Source: an uncultured Bacteroidota bacterium (GTDB lineage: Bacteria > Bacteroidota > Bacteroidia > Flavobacteriales > Flavobacteriaceae). From it: DNA of 64,000 nucleotides. The stretch is taken from positions 38,471 to 102,470 of the forward strand of contig CABXBH010000002.1 in NCBI GenBank assembly GCA_902510415.1, given 5' to 3'. Below are positions 56,075 through 63,023 of the stretch, piece after piece (within the stretch, counting starts at the first letter, position 1; each line of letters opens with the position of its first letter). The position numbers were made by a program, and so were the translations under genes. Under the pieces are notes generated by a model that saw only the letters and a list, made by a program, of their open reading frames with translations, searched no databases and was not told where the DNA came from.

Positions 56075-57235
56075 ATGAATTTTAGACATATATTACTGAT
56101 ATTCCTTACAATAGGATTAAGCTGTAGCCCAGTTAAAAAAATAAATGAAAATGTAATTTCTGGAGAATTTGATAAGGCTATTAATAAAACTATTGAAGAG
56201 TTAAAAAAGACAAAAAACAAAAAGAAAAAAAGCCAATATGAATCTATTTTAATAGACGTTTTTAATAGGTCAGTAATTAAATCTGAAAATAGAATTTCTC
56301 AACTAAAAAGAGATGGTAATCCTGAATTATATAACAAAATTTACTTTGAATATCAAAACCTTATAGATAGACAAAACAAACTAATGAATATTACATCAAA
56401 TAGTTTAAGATTTAATTTTAAAAACTATGATAATCAACTTATAGAATACCGATATAAAACATCTGATTATTACCTAGAAGTTTCGAAAAACCTAATTTCA
56501 AAAGATAATAAGATAGACTATAGAAATGCATATAATTATCTGATTATCATAGAATCAATTAATTCAAATTATCTTCAAACTAGGTCATTAATTAATTTAT
56601 GTTTATCAAGAGGCAAGGACCACATTTTATTAAGTGTTTTGAATGAATCAAATTCCGTTATTTATAAAGAACTCCAAGAAGATATCTTAAATATTGATAG
56701 CTATGATTTAAATTCTAAATGGAAATCTTTTTACAGCAATAAAGAACAATACAAGGGAAAATATGATTATTATATTGATTTAGCTTTTAAGAGTTTTATT
56801 ATATCTCCAGAAAGAATTTTAGAAAAAGAAAATATAAAAGAAAAGAACATAAAAGATGGTTACACTTATCAATTAGATGATAATGGGAATGTTATGAAGG
56901 ATAGTTTAGGAAATGATATAAAAATTGATAAGATTGTAAAAATTTCAGCGAAAACTATTGAATTTAATCAATCAAAATCTGCAAAGGTTATTGCAGAAAT
57001 TAGATATTATAACATTAGGAAAAATATTGTTGAAAAATATCCTCTAGATAGTGAATTTTGGTTTAGAAATATATATCTTGAATTCACAGGAGATAAAAGA
57101 GTTTTAAGTAAAAGAGATAAAAAACTACTAATGGGTGGATTTATCCCATTTCCACCTGATGAGATTTTAATATTTAATAATTCAGAAAATATCAAACAAA
57201 AATTAAAAAATATTATATACAATTCATCTCAATAA
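56075..57235 (+). CDS. Lipoprotein of unknown function
   Basis: This protein of 386 residues has a lipoprotein signal ending Cys17 (LTIGLSC). A Lys-rich helical stretch follows (about 40-65), with a helical middle region of TPR-like character that I cannot confirm. The C-terminal third contains a hydrophilic loop with DDNGNVMKDSLGNDIK and a beta-rich domain (VIAEIRYYNIRKNIVEKYPL). The segment DKKLLMGGFIPFPPDEILIF is distinctive but I cannot name it. It lies directly upstream of smpB, three bases apart, and probably shares its transcript. Confidence 0.65.
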   Translation: MNFRHILLIFLTIGLSCSPVKKINENVISGEFDKAINKTIEELKKTKNKKKKSQYESILIDVFNRSVIKSENRISQLKRDGNPELYNKIYFEYQNLIDRQNKLMNITSNSLRFNFKNYDNQLIEYRYKTSDYYLEVSKNLISKDNKIDYRNAYNYLIIIESINSNYLQTRSLINLCLSRGKDHILLSVLNESNSVIYKELQEDILNIDSYDLNSKWKSFYSNKEQYKGKYDYYIDLAFKSFIISPERILEKENIKEKNIKDGYTYQLDDNGNVMKDSLGNDIKIDKIVKISAKTIEFNQSKSAKVIAEIRYYNIRKNIVEKYPLDSEFWFRNIYLEFTGDKRVLSKRDKKLLMGGFIPFPPDEILIFNNSENIKQKLKNIIYNSSQ

Positions 57236-57238
57236 TAT

Positions 57239-57694
57239 ATGACCAATAAAGTTAACATAATAAACAAAAAAGCGAAGTTTGAGTATATTTTAAATGATTC
57301 ATTCATTTCTGGAATTGTATTAACCGGGTCTGAGATAAAATCGATAAGAAGTAACAAGGTGTCTATCAGGGAGAGTTTTTGTAAATTTTATAAAGATGAG
57401 CTATTTATAATAAACTTGAATATAGAAAAATATCAATTTTCTAATGATGATTCATATAATCCCAAGAGACAAAGAAAGTTGTTATTAAATAAAAGAGAAT
57501 TAAATAAACTTAAAAAGTCTGTTCAACAAAAAGGATCATCCATTATTCCTTACAAACTTTTTATAAATGAAAAGGGTTTTGCAAAAATTGAAATATTTAC
57601 GGCTATAGGTAAAAAATTATACGATAAGAGAACGTCATTGAAAGACAAAGAAAATAAGAGAAGCCTAGATAGAATAAATAAAAAAGAAGGTTAA
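57239..57694 (+). CDS. smpB: SsrA-binding protein SmpB
   Basis: Binds tmRNA and places it on stalled ribosomes for trans-translation. The OB-fold core begins INKKAKFEYILNDSFISGIVLTGSEIKSIR, of which GIVLTGSEIKSIR is diagnostic, followed by the segment NPKRQRKLLL and the basic C-terminal tail (RTSLKDKENKRSLDRI) that enters the ribosome. Length 151 is normal. tmRNA itself is not in the window. Its stop shares TTAA with pcm. Confidence 0.94.
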   Translation: MTNKVNIINKKAKFEYILNDSFISGIVLTGSEIKSIRSNKVSIRESFCKFYKDELFIINLNIEKYQFSNDDSYNPKRQRKLLLNKRELNKLKKSVQQKGSSIIPYKLFINEKGFAKIEIFTAIGKKLYDKRTSLKDKENKRSLDRINKKEG

Positions 57695-58332
57695 ATTTTA
57701 TTTTTTAATAATGGGACAAACTGAAAATCTCCAAAATCTTTGATCTCATACTCATTTTCTGCTTTTTTTAAATACAAAACCATTTTTTGTACTTCAGATC
57801 CTATTGGAACAACCAACCTTCCTCCTATTTTTAGTTGCGTGAATAATTTTTCAGGTATTTCTGAAGCACCTGCAGTCACAATTATCCCATCATATGGAGA
57901 TTCTTCTACATATCCTATGTTTCCATCTCCGTATATCATTTTTTTTGGCCTATAATTAATTGAAGGTAAAAAAACTGAGGTTTTTCTATATAATTCTTTT
58001 ATTCTCTCAATTGTAAACACTTTAGCGCCTATTTCACACAAAACAGCAGCTTGATAGCCACTCCCAGTACCAATTTCAAGTATCTTATCTCCTTTTTTGA
58101 CGTTTAATAATTCAGTTTGGAAAGCAACAGTGAAAGGTTGAGAAATAGTTTGACCCGAACCAATTGGAAAAGCTTTATCTTGATATGCATGATCAATAAA
58201 TCCAGAATCCATAAACAAATGTCTAGGAACATTTGCAATCGCATCAAGGACAGATAAATCTTTTATACCCTTATTTATCAATTCTTCAACAAGCTTATTC
58301 CTAAGTCCTTTGTGTTTATATGAATCAAGCAT
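57691..58332 (-). CDS. pcm: Protein-L-isoaspartate O-methyltransferase
   Basis: Repairs isoaspartyl damage in proteins by SAM-dependent methylation. The conserved IPSGHATISQP-type motif appears as FPIGSGQTISQPFTVAFQ near residue 55, and the SAM motif ILEIGTGSGYQAAVL follows. DGIIVTAGASEIPEKL and GGRLVVPIG complete the core. Length 213 is typical. It is a single gene on the minus strand, divergent from the oxidoreductase gene. Confidence 0.93.
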   Translation of the reverse strand: MLDSYKHKGLRNKLVEELINKGIKDLSVLDAIANVPRHLFMDSGFIDHAYQDKAFPIGSGQTISQPFTVAFQTELLNVKKGDKILEIGTGSGYQAAVLCEIGAKVFTIERIKELYRKTSVFLPSINYRPKKMIYGDGNIGYVEESPYDGIIVTAGASEIPEKLFTQLKIGGRLVVPIGSEVQKMVLYLKKAENEYEIKDFGDFQFVPLLKNKI

Positions 58333-58377
58333 TCAACAATTTAAAATTAAATTTAAAACATATTAGCTTCAAAATAT

Positions 58378-58385
58378 TAAATTTG
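58378..58385 (+). promoter_or_regulatory. Promoter -7 box for the oxidoreductase-to-miaA unit
   Basis: TAAATTTG, a perfect match ending 11 bases before the ATG at 58397, which implies a very short leader. Confidence 0.45.
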
Positions 58386-58396
58386 TAAAAAAAAAT

Positions 58397-59353
58397 ATGT
58401 TGAAAGTAGGAGTAGTCGGCTGTGGTCATTTAGGCAAAATTCATATAAAACTTTTAATTCAGTCAAAAAATTATTCGCTTTCTGGAATTTATGACTCAAA
58501 TTCAAAAATTTCTGAATTAGCTGCATTAGATTTTAAATGTAAAGCGTATCAAACTTTTGAATCTATGTTAGAGGAAATTGATGTTCTTGATATTGTTACT
58601 CCAACTCCATCCCATTATGAATATGCAAAAATAGCAATTCAAAAAGGTATCCACGTATTTATTGAAAAACCGGTATGCTCAAATATTTTTGAGTCTAATG
58701 AGTTGATAAATATTTCTAAATCACATGATGTGAAAATTCAGGTTGGTCATGTTGAAAGATTTAATCCTGCCTATACTGCGGTTGAAAAAAATATCAACAA
58801 ACCAATGTTTATTGAATCACATAGACTTGCTAAATTTAATCCAAGAGGAACAGATGTTTCTGTAGTTTTAGATTTGATGATTCATGATATAGACATCATA
58901 CTGAATTCTGTTAAATCAAATGTGAAGCAAATATCATCCAGCAGCGTTTCTGTTATTAGTGATAGTCCTGACATAGCCAATGCAAGGATTGAATTTGAAA
59001 ATGGTTGTGTCGCAAATCTAACTGCTAGTAGAGTTTCATTAAAAAACATGCGAAAAACAAGATTTTTTCAGTCAGGAAAATATATTTCTATTGATTTTTT
59101 AAATAAAGAATCTGAAGTAGTAGAAATCGATGATGAAAGTTCTGGAATTCCTGTAATGACACTTGAATTAAATAATGGTAAGCAAAAGAGAATCTATTTC
59201 AACAAACCTACTATATTAGAAAATAATGCGATTTTAGATGAACTTGACAGTTTTGCTAACTCAATTAAAAATAATACAAAACCAAAGGTTGATATAGCTG
59301 ATGGTCATAATGCTTTGGAAATTGCATTAAGAATAATCGATAACTTTAAATAA
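58397..59353 (+). CDS. Gfo/Idh/MocA-family oxidoreductase
   Basis: An NAD(P)-dependent dehydrogenase of 318 residues. The Rossmann start VGVVGCGHLGKIH binds the dinucleotide, and EKPVCSN with the catalytic Lys in the EKP motif follows at about 95. The C-terminal domain includes VLDLMIHDIDII. The sugar or inositol substrate is unknown. It heads a plus-strand unit with the 3-hydroxyacyl-CoA dehydrogenase gene one base downstream. Confidence 0.87.
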   Translation: MLKVGVVGCGHLGKIHIKLLIQSKNYSLSGIYDSNSKISELAALDFKCKAYQTFESMLEEIDVLDIVTPTPSHYEYAKIAIQKGIHVFIEKPVCSNIFESNELINISKSHDVKIQVGHVERFNPAYTAVEKNINKPMFIESHRLAKFNPRGTDVSVVLDLMIHDIDIILNSVKSNVKQISSSSVSVISDSPDIANARIEFENGCVANLTASRVSLKNMRKTRFFQSGKYISIDFLNKESEVVEIDDESSGIPVMTLELNNGKQKRIYFNKPTILENNAILDELDSFANSIKNNTKPKVDIADGHNALEIALRIIDNFK

Positions 59354-59354
59354 T

Positions 59355-60239
59355 ATGAAAAATATTTCTGTCATAGGCTCAGGAACAATGGGCAATGGAA
59401 TTGCACAAACATTTGCTCTTTTTAATCATAAAGTAGTTCTTTACGATATAAATCTAGAAAGTCTTAAAAAAGCAAATACTACTATACTAAATAATCTAGA
59501 AAGAATGTTGAAAAAAGGTATAGTTTCAGATTCTGAAATGAAAAGGACTGTAGAAAATATTCATTCAACAACAGATTTTGAATCTGTTATAAATTCAGAT
59601 TTAGTTATTGAAGCAGTAAGTGAGGATTTTGATATTAAAAAATCTATTTTTAAAAAACTTGATGAAAAATGCACAGAAAAAACTATACTAGCCTCAAACA
59701 CTTCATCAATTTCCATTACAAAACTTGCTAATTCAACCAAAAGAAAGGGCAAAGTAATTGGAATGCATTTTATGAATCCAGTTCCTATTATGAAACTTGT
59801 TGAAATAATAAATTCAAAATACACAACTACAGACACAACAGATAGAATCATTGAGTTATCAAAAAAACTTAATAAAATTCCTTTAACAGTAAATGATTTT
59901 CCAGGCTTTATTTCAAATAGAATTTTAATGCCAATGATTAACGAAGCCATTGAAGCCTTAGATCAAGGAGTTGCAACAGTTAAAAATATTGATGGTATAA
60001 TGAAATTAGGAATGGGACATCCAATGGGGCCATTACAATTAGCTGATCTTATTGGATTAGACGTATGTAAATCAATTCTTGAAGTTATGCTTGAGGGTTT
60101 AAATGATTCTAAATATAAACCAAATAAGCTGTTAAATGAATTAGTTAGTAATGGAAAACTTGGAGTTAAGTCAGGTGAGGGTTTTTATGACTATTCTAAT
60201 ACAAAGAAAGCCGAGTTTGTTTCTAAAAGATTTTGTTGA
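59355..60239 (+). CDS. 3-hydroxybutyryl-CoA dehydrogenase
   Basis: Oxidises 3-hydroxyacyl-CoA with NAD in short-chain fatty-acid or polyhydroxybutyrate metabolism. The NAD site VIGSGTMGNGIAQTFA starts at residue 6. EAVSEDFDIKK, ASNTSSISIT, HFMNPVPIMKLVEII and the His of the catalytic pair, and NRILMPMINEA follow. The C-terminal domain includes MKLGMGHPMGPLQLADLIGLD. Length 294 is typical. Its TGA overlaps the next ATG by one base. Confidence 0.92.
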   Translation: MKNISVIGSGTMGNGIAQTFALFNHKVVLYDINLESLKKANTTILNNLERMLKKGIVSDSEMKRTVENIHSTTDFESVINSDLVIEAVSEDFDIKKSIFKKLDEKCTEKTILASNTSSISITKLANSTKRKGKVIGMHFMNPVPIMKLVEIINSKYTTTDTTDRIIELSKKLNKIPLTVNDFPGFISNRILMPMINEAIEALDQGVATVKNIDGIMKLGMGHPMGPLQLADLIGLDVCKSILEVMLEGLNDSKYKPNKLLNELVSNGKLGVKSGEGFYDYSNTKKAEFVSKRFC

Positions 60240-60892
60240 TGATAAAGAAAAACATTAATAAAATACTAAGAGAAATTCCTGAATATGTTCAGTTAGTAGC
60301 GATTTCAAAAACTAAGTCTAATGAAGAAATATTAGATGCATATAATTCTGGACAAATATCTTTTGGTGAGAATAAAATTCAAGAAATGACTAAGAAATTT
60401 GAAGATTTACCAAAAAATATTGATTGGCATATGGTTGGACATGTTCAAAGCAATAAAATCAAATATATGGCCCCATTTGTTAATCTAATTCACGGAATTG
60501 ATTCCTTTAAAGCCCTAAAGATTATAAATAAAGAGGGAGAGAAAAACAATAGATTGATAAAATGCTTACTTCAATTAAAAATATCAAATGAAACATCAAA
60601 ATTTGGATTAGACGCTGAAGGCTTAAAAGAAATTATTTTTTCAGATGAATATAAATCAATGAATTATGTAAAAATTATCGGAATTATGTCAATGGCAAGC
60701 AATACATCAAAAAATGAATTAATAAAGAATGAATTCTTGTACGCAAGAAAAATATTTGAAGAAATAAAAAAGTTTGATGAAAAATTTAGTGTATTATCTA
60801 TGGGAATGAGCAATGACTACAAGCTGGCGATTGATTGTGGTAGTAATATGATTAGAGTTGGAAGTTTAATTTTTGGATCTAGAAACTATTAG
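60239..60892 (+). CDS. YggS-family pyridoxal-phosphate homeostasis protein
   Basis: A monomeric PLP-binding protein, 217 residues, related to the N-terminal domain of alanine racemase and involved in cofactor balance. The PLP Lys24 is in VAISKTKSNEEI, FGENKIQEM and WHMVGHVQSNKIKY follow, and the C-terminus SMGMSNDYKLAIDCGSNMIRVGSLIFG is diagnostic. The ATG at 60239 was chosen over TTG codons upstream. It ends in TAG, and the exonuclease follows in the same frame one codon later. Confidence 0.92.
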   Translation: MIKKNINKILREIPEYVQLVAISKTKSNEEILDAYNSGQISFGENKIQEMTKKFEDLPKNIDWHMVGHVQSNKIKYMAPFVNLIHGIDSFKALKIINKEGEKNNRLIKCLLQLKISNETSKFGLDAEGLKEIIFSDEYKSMNYVKIIGIMSMASNTSKNELIKNEFLYARKIFEEIKKFDEKFSVLSMGMSNDYKLAIDCGSNMIRVGSLIFGSRNY

Positions 60893-60895
60893 GCT

Positions 60896-61432
60896 ATTTA
60901 TACTGTTATAGACATAGAAACAACAGGAGGGTTATTCAATGAAGAAAAAATAACCGAAATTGCCATTTTCAAAATCGAAAAAAATGGAAATATTTTTAAA
61001 TACCATAAGCTAATTAATCCACAAAAAAAAATTCAACCTTTTGTAAAAAAACTTACCGGAATTAGTAATGAAATGTTGAAGAATGAACCAATATTTAAGG
61101 ATATTGCACACGAAATTAACGAATTTACTGAGGACTGCATTTTTGTAGCTCATAACGTTGATTTTGACTTTAGAGTTTTGAAGAAAGAATTTTCAAGAAT
61201 TGGAATAAAATTTAAGAGAAAATTAATGTGTACAATTGAAATTTCTAAAATTGTCTTTCCTGAAAAAGAATCATACAGCTTAGGTAAATTAGTTTCAAGT
61301 CTTGGAATTGAAATTAATAACAGACATAGAGCAGATGGTGATGCAGAAGCTACATTACACTTATTCAAGATGTTAAAATCGAAAATTAAAGAAAAAGAGC
61401 TATATGAATTTATAAGATTTTATAATGGGTAA
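60896..61432 (+). CDS. DEDDh 3'-5' exonuclease (DnaQ-like), apparent ATT start
   Basis: A 3'-5' exonuclease domain protein of 178 residues. Motif I is DIETTGG (Asp6, Glu8), motif II is HNVDFD (Asp91) and motif III is HRADGDA (His144, Asp149), so all DEDDh residues are present. The start is placed at ATT 60896-60898, giving (M)YTVIDIETTGG, because family members begin about five residues before motif I. There is no ATG, GTG or TTG between the yggS TAG and the motif. The first ATG, at 61073, would remove motif I and 59 residues. It overlaps miaA by eight bases. It may proofread or act in repair. Confidence 0.8.
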   Translation: MYTVIDIETTGGLFNEEKITEIAIFKIEKNGNIFKYHKLINPQKKIQPFVKKLTGISNEMLKNEPIFKDIAHEINEFTEDCIFVAHNVDFDFRVLKKEFSRIGIKFKRKLMCTIEISKIVFPEKESYSLGKLVSSLGIEINNRHRADGDAEATLHLFKMLKSKIKEKELYEFIRFYNG

Positions 61433-62342
61433 AATTTTGATTACAATAGTGGGACCAACTGCTGTTGGAAAAACATCCCTCGCTATAAAATTAGCGAAGC
61501 ATTATAAAACTGAAGTGATTTCAGCCGATTCTAGGCAATTTTATAAAGAATTAAATATAGGAACTGCCAAACCATCAAAAAATCAACTAAAAGCAGTAAA
61601 ACATCATTTAATTAATAATATCTCCCTTGAGAAAGACTATAATATTTCAGATTTTGAAAAAGATGCAACAATTTCCATAAATCAAGTTTTTAAAAATAAT
61701 GATTATGCTATTCTTGTAGGTGGTTCAGGTCTTTATATAGACGCCGTGCTTTATGGTATTGATAAAATACCAAAAGTAGACAGTTCAATCAGAAAAAAAC
61801 TTAATAAGGAATTTGATAAAAATGGAAATGTAAATTTGATTAAACAGTTAAAAGAACTAGACCCTATAACAGAATCAAAGATTGATTTAAATAATCATAG
61901 AAGAATTATCCGAGCACTTGAAGTGTGTATTTCAACTAAAAAACCTTACTCATCCTTTTTAAAATATCAAAGAACTACTTCAAAATACAATGAAATAATT
62001 TTAGGAGTAAATATGGATAGAAAAAAACTACACTTATTAATTAATAAAAGAGTGGACGATATGATCGAAAATGGACTTATAAAAGAGGTGGAAGGATTAA
62101 TAGATTATAAGGATTTTAACTCCCTAAATACAATAGGTTACACAGAAATTCTTGATTATTTGGAAAATAAATCCAGTTTAGATTATGCAATTGAAAAAAT
62201 TAAAACAAATACTAGAAGATACGCTAAAAGACAAATAACATGGTTTAAGTCTAATAAATCTATCAAATGGTATTCAGATAATTATAATTTTTCTGAAATA
62301 ACAGAAATGATTAACTCCTATTCTACTCAACAATTAATCTGA
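61425..62342 (+). CDS. miaA: tRNA dimethylallyltransferase
   Basis: Adds the dimethylallyl group to A37 of tRNAs reading UNN codons. The P-loop VGPTAVGKTSLAIKLA begins near residue 8. SADSRQFYKELNIGTAKPS, VGGSGLYIDAV and NLNNHRRIIRALEV-like LNNHRRIIRALEV follow, then the zinc-free C-terminal domain with TRRYAKRQITWFK. Length 305 is typical. It starts eight bases inside the exonuclease gene and overlaps the response regulator gene by 20 bases at the 3' end. Confidence 0.94.
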   Translation: MGKILITIVGPTAVGKTSLAIKLAKHYKTEVISADSRQFYKELNIGTAKPSKNQLKAVKHHLINNISLEKDYNISDFEKDATISINQVFKNNDYAILVGGSGLYIDAVLYGIDKIPKVDSSIRKKLNKEFDKNGNVNLIKQLKELDPITESKIDLNNHRRIIRALEVCISTKKPYSSFLKYQRTTSKYNEIILGVNMDRKKLHLLINKRVDDMIENGLIKEVEGLIDYKDFNSLNTIGYTEILDYLENKSSLDYAIEKIKTNTRRYAKRQITWFKSNKSIKWYSDNYNFSEITEMINSYSTQQLI

Positions 62343-63021
62343 ATCCTTCTCCATGAATATTATTGATACTAACCTTGGGGTCTTTTTGAAGCTGTTTTCT
62401 TAATTTGGCAATATAAACATCCATACTTCTTGAAGTAAAATAATTATCGTCATGCCATATTCTAGTTAAAGCTAACTCTCTTGGCATGAGATCATTTAAA
62501 TGAACTAATAACAATTTTAATAACATATTTTCTTTAGGAGATAACTTCACAGGCAATTCATCTTTAAATTTTAAGTGTCTCAATTTGGAATTGAAATGAA
62601 ACAAACTAAATTTAAATTCAGTTTCTTCAGTGTCAATAATTGATGAAAGTTTATTCCTTTTCAAAATTGCTTTAATTTTAAAAAGTAAAACATCACTATC
62701 AAAAGGTTTTTTAAGATAATCGTCAGCACCAACTTTATAACCTTTTAAAACATCTTCTTTCATTGACTTAGCAGTTAAAAAAATTATCGGAATGTCAGGA
62801 GCAATACTTTTAATTTCAGTTGCTAATGTAAATCCATCTTTATACGGCATCATGACATCAAGAATACATAGATTAAATTCAAATTTTTTAAACTTTTCAA
62901 AACCTTCCATTCCGTTTTTAGCTAATACAACATCATATTCATTCATTTTTAAAAAATCTCTTAATATGATGCCAAAATTAGGATCATCTTCAACCAGTAA
63001 AATTCGTTTTTTGCTATTCAT
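62323..63021 (-). CDS. OmpR-family response regulator
   Basis: A DNA-binding response regulator of 232 residues. The receiver has the acidic pair EDD (11-13), the phosphoacceptor Asp55 in CILDVMMPY, and Thr/Lys in FLTAKS and YLKKPF. The C-terminal winged helix ends with TSRSMDVYIAKLRKQLQ and INNIHGEGFRLI. It is paired with the histidine kinase encoded just upstream, with two bases between genes. The pair resembles the RprX/RprY-type system of Bacteroidota, but targets are unknown. Confidence 0.92.
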   Translation of the reverse strand: MNSKKRILLVEDDPNFGIILRDFLKMNEYDVVLAKNGMEGFEKFKKFEFNLCILDVMMPYKDGFTLATEIKSIAPDIPIIFLTAKSMKEDVLKGYKVGADDYLKKPFDSDVLLFKIKAILKRNKLSSIIDTEETEFKFSLFHFNSKLRHLKFKDELPVKLSPKENMLLKLLLVHLNDLMPRELALTRIWHDDNYFTSRSMDVYIAKLRKQLQKDPKVSINNIHGEGFRLIVE

Positions 63022-63023
63022 TT

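Noticed and set aside
59561..59950. Open frame of 129 codons on the minus strand opposite the 3-hydroxybutyryl-CoA dehydrogenase gene
   Set aside because: It lies wholly inside a well-conserved gene, has no recognisable motif, and long antisense frames are expected opposite such codon use.
61073..61432. ATG at 61073 as the start of the exonuclease
   Set aside because: It would drop motif I (DIETTGG) with two catalytic acids that are clearly encoded upstream in the same frame.
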